34,636 nt of DNA from Streptacidiphilus carbonis (GTDB lineage: Bacteria > Actinomycetota > Actinomycetes > Streptomycetales > Streptomycetaceae), in the NCBI RefSeq assembly GCF_000787775.1, contig NZ_BBPM01000060.1:11916-46551 (forward strand), written 5' to 3'. The notes under the pieces are model-generated. The model made no database searches. It was not told the origin of the DNA and worked only from the letters and a program-made list of their open reading frames with translations. This document shows positions 15,610 through 23,535 of this stretch, one piece after another. The number at the start of each line of letters is the position of its first letter. Position 1 is the first letter of the stretch. Made by a program: the position numbers and the translations under genes.

Positions 15610-16248
15610 TCACGGGGTATCCGGGGCCAGCACGAAGAGCCCGGCGACCTTCTCCTCCGTGTCGAAGGCGACCCGGGCCTTCATCTCGCCGGCCTCGTAG
15701 CGCAGCGGGATGTCGACGACCGTGTGGTCGCCGATGCGGCGGACGAAGGGCTCGCCGTCCCCGAAACCCTCGAACGCACCGACCAGGCCGGCGACCGTGG
15801 CCATGGCGTCGCCCCGGACCTCGTCGGTGAAGGCCTCCAGGACCTTCGCGTCGAAGGAGGGCCTGGCTTCGTCCATCCGTCCGTCGAGGACGGCCGTGAC
15901 GATCGTGATCGCGCGTTCGGCGGCATCGGCCATGCGCACGGTCTTGTCCATGGGTTCTCCCGTTCGGGGATCGATGGGCTTGCCGAACCGCTGGAACGCG
16001 GCCTGGCGGGTGACTCCGAGCAGATCCCCGAGCTCCTGCCAGGTGTGGCCGGCGTCCCGGCTCTGCTGCACGCACAGCCTGAGCACCTGCTCCGCCGACG
16101 CGTCGAGGTCCCGGGCGCGCCGCACCAGGTCCAGGTAGTCGGGTGTCGCCAGCGGGCTGCCCAGCGCCCGGGCCAGGACCGAGCTCTGCTCGGCCAGCCG
16201 ACTGCTCAGGGCGGTGAGCGTCGTGAAGCCCTCGGGGGAACCGGTCAT
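15610..16248 (-). CDS. HTH plus DUF3887-like domain protein, putative regulator
   Basis: The 212-residue protein has two parts. Residues 1-100 are helical and contain SAEQVLRLCVQQSRDAGHTWQELGDLLGVTRQAAFQRFG, given here in pieces as HTWQELGDLLGV and TRQAAFQRFGKP, a classical helix-turn-helix. Residues 105-212 resemble DUF3887: FDAKVLEAFTDEV, then RIGDHTVVDIPLRYEAGEMKARVAFD and KVAGLFVLAPDTP. ATG 16248 has no ribosome binding site and the proposed transcription start lies at the ATG, so the mRNA may be leaderless. The direct repeats at 16251-16296 sit over its promoter and may be its own binding site. Confidence 0.8.
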   Translation of the reverse strand: MTGSPEGFTTLTALSSRLAEQSSVLARALGSPLATPDYLDLVRRARDLDASAEQVLRLCVQQSRDAGHTWQELGDLLGVTRQAAFQRFGKPIDPRTGEPMDKTVRMADAAERAITIVTAVLDGRMDEARPSFDAKVLEAFTDEVRGDAMATVAGLVGAFEGFGDGEPFVRRIGDHTVVDIPLRYEAGEMKARVAFDTEEKVAGLFVLAPDTP

Positions 16249-16250
16249 AC

Positions 16251-16296
16251 GTCAAGGTTGCCTTTACAACCCATCGATGTCAAGCGATCCTTTACA
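16251..16296. promoter_or_regulatory. promoter of the HTH-DUF3887 gene with two direct 18-bp repeats
   Basis: On the plus strand, GTCAAGGTTGCCTTTACA (16251-16268) and GTCAAGCGATCCTTTACA (16279-16296) are two copies of GTCAAGnnnnCCTTTACA, 28 bp apart. On the minus strand they contain TTGACA at 16278-16283, a 17-bp spacer and CAACCT at 16255-16260. Transcription would start near the ATG at 16248. The CCTTTACA/GTCAAG ends face each other and could bind a dimer at each copy. Confidence 0.65.
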
Positions 16297-16303
16297 GTTC
16301 CGC

Positions 16304-16316
16304 TGACGCAGCGTCA
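16304..16316. repeat. perfect 13-bp palindrome TGACGCAGCGTCA
   Basis: Arms TGACGC and GCGTCA with one central base. It overlaps the stop codon of the Rv1733c-like gene and lies just upstream of the HTH-DUF3887 promoter region. It could be an operator or a small stem; there is no T-run. A similar 13-mer is found at 31634-31646. Confidence 0.5.
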
Positions 16317-16931
16317 ACCGCGGCCGGTCCAGAGCGGTCCCACCTGCTGCCACTCCTGCCCCCAGGCCCGCAGGTCGGCCCGGTCCAGGCGGGCGCGGGC
16401 GAGGCCGGACGCGGCGAGGGCCGTGCTGTCCGCCGCCACCAGGACCAGCATTCCGATGAAGAGGGACTTGCCGAGCGAGTTGGCGGGGCCGGGCGGGGCC
16501 ATGGCGGGGCGGTCTGAGGAGTCGAGCCACAGCGTGACGCTGCTGCCGGCCGTCGCCGTTCCCGAGATCGACACCCGGGCCTGGTGGACGGTGCCCCAGG
16601 AGTCCGTCCAGCGCACGTCCGAGCGGAAGTCCGCACCCGCCGACGGGGTCGGCTGGGCGGCGTCGGTGAGGACCGTCGCCCGGACCTGGTGCAGGGCCGC
16701 GGCCTGCCGCTCCGCGACCGCGCGCTCGTGCTGGTAGATCCCCAGACTGAGCAGGGCCGAGAGCACGCCGGCGACGAGCAGGGCCAGGGTGAGCAGCACG
16801 CGCAGCCGGCCCCGTCGGACGTCGCTGCGGCGGCGCAGCGGATTGTGGCGCCGGGTCAGGGCCGTGGCCAGCCGGGAACCGCGCGGGCCGGGCTCGTGCT
16901 GCGGGGCGGGCGTGGCCGAGGGCGTCGTCAT
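16314..16931 (-). CDS. Rv1733c-like membrane protein
   Basis: The 205-residue protein has a short N-terminal cytoplasmic part with RRHNPLRRRSDVRRG, a first hydrophobic helix at about 44-66, an extracytoplasmic domain containing TDSWGTVHQARV and TLWLDSSDRPAM, a second helix at about 155-178, and a final AWGQEWQQVGPLWTGRG. This layout is that of the Rv1733c family: NPLRRRSD, the VRW-D-G and VWLD-RP blocks and the WxREWxxVGPxW ending. ATG 16931 has GGAGGAGGGG upstream. Function is unknown; in mycobacteria the namesake is a membrane antigen of the hypoxic state. Confidence 0.82.
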   Translation of the reverse strand: MTTPSATPAPQHEPGPRGSRLATALTRRHNPLRRRSDVRRGRLRVLLTLALLVAGVLSALLSLGIYQHERAVAERQAAALHQVRATVLTDAAQPTPSAGADFRSDVRWTDSWGTVHQARVSISGTATAGSSVTLWLDSSDRPAMAPPGPANSLGKSLFIGMLVLVAADSTALAASGLARARLDRADLRAWGQEWQQVGPLWTGRG

Positions 16932-17036
16932 CGCGTTCCCCCTCCTCCCGAGCCTGCCGGTCCCCCACCGGCGCTCCGGGTCCATGTTCACGGGCTTCGG
17001 GCTACCCGTCCATTCTGCACCCGGGCTGCCCCGGAG

Positions 17037-17513
17037 CTACCCGGTTCGTGCCTCAAGCATCGGCAGGACCCGGCCCGGAATGGACCCTGACGGGCCCTCA
17101 CCGATCCGCCGAGCGCCCATGGCCAGGTAGAAGGGCTCGGCATGCGGGTCGGCGTCGATCGTCAGCCGTTCGAAGCCGAGTTCGCGGGCGCGGTCGAGCA
17201 CATGGCGGTAGAGCAGCCGCCCCAGACCCCGGCCGATCGCGGCCGGCTCGACGAACAGCATGCCGAGCGTGCCCTGCGGCGCCTCGCCCTCCAGGGTGCT
17301 GAAGCCCAGCACGGCCCCGTCGGCCTCGGCGACGGTGACCCGACGGGACGCCATGGTGCCCGGCTCCATCCGCAGTTCGTCGGCGCACGCCGCCAGGAAC
17401 GCCTGGTCGTAGCCCCAGTGGCCCTTGGACCGCAGCGCCAGCGCGGTCAGCTCGCCCGCCTCGTCGTCCCGGGCGGCCCGGAGCCGTACGGCGGGCTGCG
17501 GGGCACCCGTCAT
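17037..17513 (-). CDS. GNAT family N-acetyltransferase
   Basis: The 158-residue protein starts at ATG 17513, overlapping the methyltransferase stop (ATGA, 4 bp). The GNAT core is visible: VAEADGAVLGFSTLE, TLGMLFVEPAAIGRGLGRLLYRH with the acetyl-CoA binding R-G-x-G pattern, then LTIDADPHAEPFYLAMGARRIGEG. The end PSGSIPGRVLPML is typical of a subfamily of unknown acceptor. Co-translation with a methyltransferase hints that both modify related targets, but this is inference. Confidence 0.88.
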   Translation of the reverse strand: MTGAPQPAVRLRAARDDEAGELTALALRSKGHWGYDQAFLAACADELRMEPGTMASRRVTVAEADGAVLGFSTLEGEAPQGTLGMLFVEPAAIGRGLGRLLYRHVLDRARELGFERLTIDADPHAEPFYLAMGARRIGEGPSGSIPGRVLPMLEARTG

Positions 17514-18370
17514 GCCGGGCCCGGCTTGCGGCCGATGCCGCCGTAGGAGGAGACCTCGGCGTCCGTCAGTGCGGCGAACGGGCTGTCGGCCGGCTCGGGC
17601 CACCAGCGCGAGATCAGGTCGACCCCGGGCTCGGGCAGCGACAGGCCGTCGAAGAACGCGGCGACCTCGGCATGGTTGCGGATCTTCGTGCGGATGCCCG
17701 CGGCGGCGTAGGTCGCCTCGACCTGGCCCCACTCGTCGGGCGCGAAGTCATGGGTGACCTGCGACAGCGCCAGGAAGCTCCCGGCCGGCAGCGCCTGCAG
17801 CAGCTCGCCGACCAGGCCGTAGGGGTTCTGGTCGTCGGGGATGAAGTGCATGATCGCGATCAGCATCAGCGCCACCGGCCGGTCGAGGTCCAGGGTGTCG
17901 AGGAGCTGCGGCGAGGACAGTATCGCGGCGGGGTCGCGCAGGTCGGCGTCGATGTAGGCGGTGCGGCCCGGCTTGGCGCTGGTGAGCAGGGCCCGCGCGT
18001 GGGCGAGCACCATCGGGTCGTTGTCGACGTAGACCACCCGCGCGGTCGGGTCGACGGCCTGGGCTATCTCGTGCGTGTTGGGGGAGGTCGGGATCCCGGT
18101 GCCGATGTCCAGGAACTGGCGGATCCCGTGCTCCGAGGCCAGCCGGTGCACGGCGCGGCGCAGGAAGCGCCGGTTGGCGCGGGCCGCGTGGGTGACGAAC
18201 GGGGCGTTCTGGATGACCTTGTCGCCCGCCTCGCGGTCGGCCGGGAAGTTGTCCTTGCCGCCGATGAAGTAGTCGTACATCCGGGCCGTGTGCGCCACGT
18301 CCGTACGCAGGTCGACCCGGGACGGCGGGTCCCCCGCCCCGGCCTTCATCCACTCCGTCGAACCCGCCAT
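17510..18370 (-). CDS. SAM-dependent methyltransferase, DUF574 family, second copy
   Basis: The 286-residue protein starts at ATG 18370 with GGGAG six bases before; an in-frame ATG at 18406 is rejected because it precedes the ribosome binding site. It has VDLRTDVAHTARMYDYFIGG, then FLDIGTGIPTSPNTHEIAQ and VVYVDNDPMVLAHARALL, the same motifs in the same order as the protein at 13502. The C-terminal end SRWWPEPADSPFAAL followed by YGGIGRKP is typical of the family. It is coupled to the GNAT gene. Confidence 0.92.
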   Translation of the reverse strand: MAGSTEWMKAGAGDPPSRVDLRTDVAHTARMYDYFIGGKDNFPADREAGDKVIQNAPFVTHAARANRRFLRRAVHRLASEHGIRQFLDIGTGIPTSPNTHEIAQAVDPTARVVYVDNDPMVLAHARALLTSAKPGRTAYIDADLRDPAAILSSPQLLDTLDLDRPVALMLIAIMHFIPDDQNPYGLVGELLQALPAGSFLALSQVTHDFAPDEWGQVEATYAAAGIRTKIRNHAEVAAFFDGLSLPEPGVDLISRWWPEPADSPFAALTDAEVSSYGGIGRKPGPA

Positions 18371-18478
18371 GTCCACTCCCGGAGTGTAGTTCTGATGAAT
18401 GATCAACGACCCTATCAGGCTCGTCCGTGCCCACCCCTTCCTCCCCGCACCCGGCCCCCGCCAATCGCACCGGCCCCG

Positions 18479-18811
18479 TCAGCCCTGCTCGGGGTCGGCG
18501 AGCGAGCGCCACACCTCCGCGCAGTCCAGGATCCGGTGCAGCGGCGGCCGGACCCGGACCAGGCGCAGCCGGACCCCGAAGTTGGCGGCCCGCTGCTGGA
18601 CCCGGAACAGCGCGGCCACGCCGCAGGCGTCGGCATACGCCAGCCCGGCCACGTCCACCTCGATCCGCAGCACCTGCGGATCGATCAGGATCCCGGCGAC
18701 GACCTCGGCCAGCGCACTGTCCGCGGTCGCGTCCAGGTCGCCCGCGAGCAGGATCTCCGCGGTCGGGCAGTCGTCCATCACCAGCACGGTCAACGCCGGT
18801 CGTACCGCCAT
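18479..18811 (-). CDS. STAS-domain protein, anti-sigma factor antagonist-like
   Basis: The 110-residue protein is a single STAS domain: VLVMDDCPTAEILLAGDLDATA at the start (quoted in part as EILLAGDLDATA), LRIEVDVAGLAYADACGVAAL in the middle and PPLHRILDCAEVWRSL near the end. In SpoIIAA-type antagonists the loop DSSG carries the phosphorylated serine; here it is DACG, so the residue is Cys and the protein may not be controlled by phosphorylation. ATG 18811 is preceded by GGGGG. It lies 108 bp upstream of the methyltransferase in the same direction. Confidence 0.82.
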   Translation of the reverse strand: MAVRPALTVLVMDDCPTAEILLAGDLDATADSALAEVVAGILIDPQVLRIEVDVAGLAYADACGVAALFRVQQRAANFGVRLRLVRVRPPLHRILDCAEVWRSLADPEQG

Positions 18812-18915
18812 CGAGAGACCCCCGTCGTCCCAACTGTGAGGGGCCTCAAGGTAGTTAAACGCAAGACCGGATGGACACAGTTTCTTCACGATTCACGGCA
18901 ACCGTGTCCTTGCCG

Positions 18916-19521
18916 TTACGACCCCCCGGCACCGCCCGCCTCCTGGGCCGTGTGCTCCAGCCGGCGGCGGTACTCCTCCCACCACACCGGGCCCCCCTCG
19001 CCGTACGCCAGGTTGTCGTTGCCCTCACGCAGCCCGGCGGCCCCGTCGATCAGCTCCCGGACGATGTCGGCGTGGCCGGCGTGCCGGTGGGTCTCGGCGA
19101 TCATGTGCACCAGGATCTGGTGCAGCGTCACCTCGCGGCGCTCCTCGGGCCACCACGGCACCTGGCCGGTCGCGCCGAGGTCCAGGGCGGCGAAGGTGGC
19201 GTCCGCGTGCTTCCACGCGCGGTGGTACAGGCCGACGATCTCCTCGCGCGACTCGTCGGCGGTGGCCCACAGGTCCGCGTTGGGTTCGGCGTCGTCCTCG
19301 AACCAGGGCTGCGGCTCCTCGGACGGCCGCCCGAAGGTGTCGCCGAAGTAGCCCAGCTCGGTGGCGGCGAGGTGCTTGACCAGGCCCAGCAGATTGGTCC
19401 CGGTCGGAGTCAGCGGCCGCCGGGCGTCGTACTCGGAGAGCCCCTCCAGCTTCCAGAGCACGGCATCGCGTGCGGACTGCAGATAGCGCACCAGGTCGGC
19501 CTTGGCCTTCGTCTCGTCCAT
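18916..19521 (-). CDS. DinB family protein (DUF664), mycothiol-transferase-like
   Basis: The 201-residue protein has a four-helix DinB-like fold. It has the family marks GTNLLGLVKHLAATELGYFG with His50, WWPEERREVTLHQILVHM and ETHRHAGHADIVRELIDG, which supply the histidines of the metal site. Actinobacterial DUF664 proteins include mycothiol-dependent enzymes. ATG 19521 has only a weak ribosome binding site. It sits alone between the STAS gene and the sugar-operon LacI. Confidence 0.85.
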   Translation of the reverse strand: MDETKAKADLVRYLQSARDAVLWKLEGLSEYDARRPLTPTGTNLLGLVKHLAATELGYFGDTFGRPSEEPQPWFEDDAEPNADLWATADESREEIVGLYHRAWKHADATFAALDLGATGQVPWWPEERREVTLHQILVHMIAETHRHAGHADIVRELIDGAAGLREGNDNLAYGEGGPVWWEEYRRRLEHTAQEAGGAGGS

Positions 19522-19574
19522 GGCGGCAGTCTGCCACCGACCACCGGCGGCTTCCGCCGACGCGCGTGGTCCGC

Positions 19575-20591
19575 TCAGGTCTCGCCGGAGCCGCGCGGGA
19601 TCAGCCTGGTGGGCAGCCGTACGCTCCTGGGCGGACCCGCGTCGCCGTCCAGGCGGCGGAAGAGCAGCTCGGCGGCGGTGCGGCCGAGCCCGGCCGGGTC
19701 CTGGGCCACCACGGTGAGTCCGGGGACCAGCAGCTCGGCCAGCTCCAGGTCGTCGAAGCCGACCAGCGCCGGGCGGTAGGGCAGGGCCGGCAGCCGCCGC
19801 AGCACCTCCAGGGTGATCCGGTTGTTGCCGGTCAGCAGCGCGGTCACCGGTCGGGGTCCGCCGGTCAGCCGGTCCAGGGCGGCCGCGACGGACGCCGGAT
19901 CGGTGGGACCCATCGACACCTGGCCGGGCGCCACCGGCAGGCCGGCCGCCGCCATCGCCTCCCGGAAGCCGCGCAGCCGCTCGGCCGCGGTGTGGATCTG
20001 CGGCAGGTCGCCGAGGAAGCCGATCCGGCGGTGGCCCTGCCGGACCAGGTGCCCGGTGCCCTCCCGGGCGCCGCCGGCGTTGTCGCTGAGCACCGAGTCG
20101 GCCCCGATCCGCTCGGCCGGCCGGTCGACGAAGACCACCGCCGTTCCGGCCGCCAGTTCCGGCAGCAGATAGCGGTGGTCGTCCCCGGCCGGGACGACCA
20201 CCAGGCCGTCCACCCGGCGGGCGCAGAAGGCCAGCGCCAGTTCCCGTTCGCGCTGCGGGTCCTCCGCGCTGGCACCGGTGAACAGCAGCGACCCGTTGGA
20301 CCTGGCGACCTCCTCGACCCCGCGGCTGAGCACGGAGTAGAAGGGGTCGCCGAGGTCCTCCAGCAGCAGTCCCACGCTGGCGGTACGGCCCTTGCGGAGC
20401 ATCCGGGCGCTGTCGTTGCGCCGGAAGCCCAGCTCGGTGATGGCGCTGCGGACCCGCTCGGCGGTCTCCGGGGTGACCCCCGGCTCGTCGTTGACGACCC
20501 TGGAGACGGTCTTCAGCCCGACCCTCGCCCTGGCCGCGACGTCCTTCATGGTGGGACGGATGCCGTACTGGGTGGTCATGCCAGGGAGCAT
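19575..20591 (-). CDS. LacI-family regulator, last gene of the sugar ABC operon
   Basis: The 338-residue protein has RPTMKDVAARARVGLKTVSRVV as the HTH (quoted in part: RPTMKDVAARARVGLKTVSR), hinge RRNDSARMLRKGRT, and the ligand-binding core GLLLEDLGDPFYSVLSRGV to LVGFDDLELAELL and RLIPRGSGE. It begins 18 bp after the binding-protein stop, so it is probably co-transcribed with it. ATG 20591 was kept because GGTGG precedes it, but ATG 20579 is equally possible. It is clearly paralogous to the divergent LacI at 23621. Together they bracket the operon. Confidence 0.9.
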   Translation of the reverse strand: MLPGMTTQYGIRPTMKDVAARARVGLKTVSRVVNDEPGVTPETAERVRSAITELGFRRNDSARMLRKGRTASVGLLLEDLGDPFYSVLSRGVEEVARSNGSLLFTGASAEDPQRERELALAFCARRVDGLVVVPAGDDHRYLLPELAAGTAVVFVDRPAERIGADSVLSDNAGGAREGTGHLVRQGHRRIGFLGDLPQIHTAAERLRGFREAMAAAGLPVAPGQVSMGPTDPASVAAALDRLTGGPRPVTALLTGNNRITLEVLRRLPALPYRPALVGFDDLELAELLVPGLTVVAQDPAGLGRTAAELLFRRLDGDAGPPRSVRLPTRLIPRGSGET

Positions 20592-20609
20592 ACGACCACC
20601 GTCAGCCGC

Positions 20610-21599
20610 TCAGCAGGCCGCCTTGTAGAAGTACTTGCTGATGGACGGGTCGTTCATGTTCTGCTGGGTGATGGGGACCATGGTGGTGCCGATCGAGGCG
20701 GTCACCGGCTTGCCGTCGAAGGAAGCGACCAGCTGGTCCACCGCCTGGGCGCCGATGGCCGCCGGGTCCTGGGCGACCAGCACCTGGATGGTGTTCGCCT
20801 TCAGCGCGGTGACCTCGTCCGGCTCGGCGTCGAAGGCGACCACCTTGACCGCGCCCTGCTTGCCGGCCTGCTTGAGCCCGGTGGCGATGCCCTGGGCGGT
20901 GTTGGTGTTGCCGGCGAAGACCCCCCCGAGGTCGGGGTGGGCGGCCAGGGTGGACTGGATCTGCGAGGCGGCGGTGGCCGGCAGGTCGTTGTCGTAGAGG
21001 GTGGGGATGACCTTGATGCCCGGGTACTTGGCCATGCCCTGGGTGAAGCCCTTGATCCGGTCGTCGGTGGTGGAGACGCCCGGCTTGACGCTGATCACGA
21101 TCACCGAGCCCTTCTCCCCCATCTGCTTGGCCAGGGCGTCCGCGGCGACCTGGCCGCCCTTGACGTTGTCCGAGGAGATCCGGGTGATGCCGATGGAGGG
21201 GTCGGTGACCGAGGTGTCCACCAGGCCGATCTTCGTCCCGGCGTTCTGGATCTGCTTCAGCGACGGGGTCAGCGCCGTGGTGTCGACCGGCGACACCAGC
21301 AGCCCGGCGGGCCTGGCGGCCGCCGCCGAGTCGATCAGCGGGCGCTGCACCGAGACGTCCCACTGCGCGGACCCGTCGGCGGTGAAGCCGACGCCCTTGG
21401 CCTTGGCCTCGGCCTGGGCGGCGCAGGTCATGGTGATGTAGAAGGGGTCGCTCTTCACCCCGGTGATCAGGGTGATGCTCTTGGCGCCGCCGCCCGAGCT
21501 GCCGGAGCCCGAGCTGCAGCTCGACAGGGTCAGGGCGAGTGCGGCCGCGGCGCCCAGCGCCAGCAGAGTTCTGGTGTTGTCCCGTGCCTTCGTTCCCAT
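20610..21599 (-). CDS. sugar ABC transporter substrate-binding lipoprotein, RbsB/XylF-like
   Basis: The 329-residue precursor has the signal TLLALGAAAALALTLSSCSS with lipobox LSSC. The mature protein has the type I sugar-binding fold: ITLITGVKSDPFYITMTC at the start, RPAGLLVSPVDTTALTP, GVFAGNTNTAQGIATGLK and KVVAFDAEPDEV. ATG 21599 is preceded by AAGGAG. The chain ends in KAAC, with a C-terminal cysteine. It follows the permease by 38 bp. Sugars of the ribose/xylose type are the likely ligands, but inositol or others cannot be excluded. Confidence 0.9.
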   Translation of the reverse strand: MGTKARDNTRTLLALGAAAALALTLSSCSSGSGSSGGGAKSITLITGVKSDPFYITMTCAAQAEAKAKGVGFTADGSAQWDVSVQRPLIDSAAAARPAGLLVSPVDTTALTPSLKQIQNAGTKIGLVDTSVTDPSIGITRISSDNVKGGQVAADALAKQMGEKGSVIVISVKPGVSTTDDRIKGFTQGMAKYPGIKVIPTLYDNDLPATAASQIQSTLAAHPDLGGVFAGNTNTAQGIATGLKQAGKQGAVKVVAFDAEPDEVTALKANTIQVLVAQDPAAIGAQAVDQLVASFDGKPVTASIGTTMVPITQQNMNDPSISKYFYKAAC

Positions 21600-21637
21600 C
21601 GCGTCCGTTCTCCTTCTGCTGAGGGGTTTGTCGCTGC

Positions 21638-22636
21638 TCAGATCCGTTCCCGGGTCTGCTTGCGCATCTGGTCCACGTAGACGGCGCCGACCAGCACCGT
21701 GCCCACCGCCACGTCCTGCCAGTACTGCTGGACCCCGACGACGATCAGGCCGGTGGTGAGCACCGCCGGGATGAACACGCCGATGACCGTGCCCAGCACC
21801 GATCCCCGGCCGCCGAAGAGGCTGGTGCCGCCCAGCACCACGGCCGTGATGACCTTGAGGTTGTCGGTGGAGTGCCCGGCGATGGAGGTCGTCCCGTAGG
21901 AGGCGAGCCACATCACCGCGCCGAGCCCGGAGAGCAGCCCCATCAGCGCGTACACCTTCACCAGGTGCCGGCCGACCGGGATGCCGGCCCGCCGGGCGGC
22001 GGCCGGGTTGGAGCCGATGGCGAAGGTGTGGGTGCCGAACCTGGTCCCGCCCAGCAGCAGTCCGAAGATGACGGTGACCACCGCGGCCAGCACCACCAGC
22101 CAGGGGATGCCCAGCACCTTCCCGTAGCCGAGGCTGTTCTGCAGATGGGCCGCGGCGGCACCGGCCGGGTCCTGGCCGCCGGTGGCGATCTCGGCGATGC
22201 CGAGGGCGGCGCCGAGGCCGCCGAGGGTGACGATCAGCGCCGGGATCTTGCCGGTGGCGACCAGCGCGCCCTGCAGCGCGCCCCATGCCGCCCCGACCGC
22301 GAGGGCGATCACGATGCTGACGGCGACGGTGCCCCAGCCGGCCCCGGCCCCGCCGTGGTGGATGGTGTACTCGCCGGCCGCCACCGCGGCCAGCACCAGC
22401 ATCGAGCCGATCGACAGGTCGATGCCGGCCGTGATGATCACGTAGGTCATGCCGACGCCGAGCACCAGGTAGATGGCGGCGTTGACGGCGATCTGGGTGA
22501 TGTCGTAGACGGTGAAGAACTTGCCGGGCGCGGAGATGGAGAAGTAGGCGACCAGGACCACCAGGATGGCGAAGGTCCAGGCCTCGTTGCGGCGCAGGGT
22601 CCTGCGGACCCACTCCGGGAGTTGACGATCGGTCAC
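21638..22636 (-). CDS. sugar ABC transporter permease, RbsC/XylH-like
   Basis: The 332-residue membrane protein has about ten hydrophobic helices. It shows YVIITAGIDLSIGSML, the conserved RbsC segment, GALQGALVATGKIPALIVTLGG (quoted in part as LVATGKIPALIVTLGG), FAIGSNPAAARRAGIPV (the ATPase-contact loop) and VLGGTSLFGGRGSVLGTVIG. The start is GTG 22636, overlapping the ATPase stop by 4 bp (GTGA). It is an unfused single permease expected to work as a dimer. Confidence 0.92.
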   Translation of the reverse strand: MTDRQLPEWVRRTLRRNEAWTFAILVVLVAYFSISAPGKFFTVYDITQIAVNAAIYLVLGVGMTYVIITAGIDLSIGSMLVLAAVAAGEYTIHHGGAGAGWGTVAVSIVIALAVGAAWGALQGALVATGKIPALIVTLGGLGAALGIAEIATGGQDPAGAAAAHLQNSLGYGKVLGIPWLVVLAAVVTVIFGLLLGGTRFGTHTFAIGSNPAAARRAGIPVGRHLVKVYALMGLLSGLGAVMWLASYGTTSIAGHSTDNLKVITAVVLGGTSLFGGRGSVLGTVIGVFIPAVLTTGLIVVGVQQYWQDVAVGTVLVGAVYVDQMRKQTRERI

Positions 22637-23481
22637 TTCTCGGTACCCCCGTTGCCGTTGCCGCCCCCGGTACTGCCGCCGTTGCCGTTGCCACCGCCGT
22701 TGCCGTTGCCACCGCCGTTGCCGCCGTCCGGTTCGTCCAGCGACCCCGTCATCGCGCCGACCAGCTCCTCGATGGAGCTGTCCGCCGCCCGGAACGAGGC
22801 CACCCGGCGGCCCAGCCGCAGTACTTCCACCCGGTCCGCCACCGACAGCACCTCCGGCATGTTGTGGCTGATCAGCACCACGCCCACACCCCGGTCCCGG
22901 ACCCGGCGGACGGTGTCCAGCACCCGGCCGCGCTGCACCACCCCCAGCGCGGCGGTGGGCTCGTCCATGAAGATGACCTTGCGGGCGAAGGCCACCGCTC
23001 GGGCGACCGCCACCGACTGCCGCTGCCCGCCCGACAGTTCACCCACCGGCGCGTTCACATCCAGCAGGGTGACCCCGAGTTCGGCGAAGGCCTGCACTGC
23101 GGCGCGCCGCATCGCCGGCCGGTCCAGCGCCTTGAAGGGGCGCAGGAACCCGCCGCGGAGGATCTCCCGCCCCAGGTAGAGGTTGGCGGCGGCGTCCAGG
23201 TGCGGGGCCAGCGAGAGGTCCTGGTAGACGGTCTCGACGCCGTGCCGCTGGGCGTCCATCGGACCGGCGAAGACCACCGGCTTCCCCTCGACGGTGATCT
23301 CCCCGCCGTCCGGCTGGGCGACCCCGGAGAGGATGTTCACCAGGGTCGACTTCCCGGCCCCGTTGTCGCCGATGAGCGCGACGACCTCGCCCGGGTAGGC
23401 GGTGAAGTCGGCGCCCTGCAGGGCCTGGACATGTCCGAACCGCTTCACCACGCCGCGTGCCGCAAGCAGGGGGTCGGGCAT
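22633..23481 (-). CDS. sugar ABC transporter ATP-binding protein, single domain, Asn-Gly tail
   Basis: The 282-residue protein has Walker A GDNGAGKST (38-46), a sugar-type Q-loop GVETVYQDLSLAPHLDAAAN, signature LSGGQRQSVAVARAVAF, Walker B VIFMDEPTAALG and switch LISHNMPEV. RbsA/XylG usually have two ABC domains (about 500 residues); this one has one, as in several actinobacterial systems. The start is ATG 23481, chosen over in-frame upstream ATGs because only this one has AGGAG at eight bases. The last about 30 residues are almost only Gly and Asn (repeat at 22646-22728). Confidence 0.9.
   Translation of the reverse strand: MPDPLLAARGVVKRFGHVQALQGADFTAYPGEVVALIGDNGAGKSTLVNILSGVAQPDGGEITVEGKPVVFAGPMDAQRHGVETVYQDLSLAPHLDAAANLYLGREILRGGFLRPFKALDRPAMRRAAVQAFAELGVTLLDVNAPVGELSGGQRQSVAVARAVAFARKVIFMDEPTAALGVVQRGRVLDTVRRVRDRGVGVVLISHNMPEVLSVADRVEVLRLGRRVASFRAADSSIEELVGAMTGSLDEPDGGNGGGNGNGGGNGNGGSTGGGNGNGGTEK
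22646..22728. repeat. Gly/Asn low-complexity coding repeat in the sugar ATPase tail
   Basis: Triplets gcc/ccg and gttgcc alternate. Two perfect 18-bp copies of GTTGCCGTTGCCACCGCC lie at 22681-22698 and 22699-22716, with partial units on both sides. On the coding strand they give GGN and NG repeats. This is a slippage-prone region at the 3' end of the gene. Confidence 0.9.
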
Positions 23482-23513
23482 CGTTGCCACTCCTGTCGAC
23501 ATCGTTGTCAGCT

Positions 23514-23527
23514 TGGTATCGTTAACA
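23514..23527. promoter_or_regulatory. LacI-type operator-like palindrome at the sugar operon start
   Basis: TGGTATCGTTAACA is a 14-mer with a CG centre; the half sites TGGTAT and TGTTAA match at four of six positions. It begins about nine bases after the proposed -10 at 23536-23541 and so lies at the start of the transcript of the sugar operon. Confidence 0.5.
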
Positions 23528-23535
23528 GCGCTCCG

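Noticed and set aside
19470-21680. Open frame of 736 codons on the plus strand
   Set aside because: Antisense to LacI and the sugar binding protein; Gly/His/Asp-rich shadow.
22646-22728. CRISPR-like array
   Set aside because: Repeats are coding, contiguous, 18 bp and without spacers.
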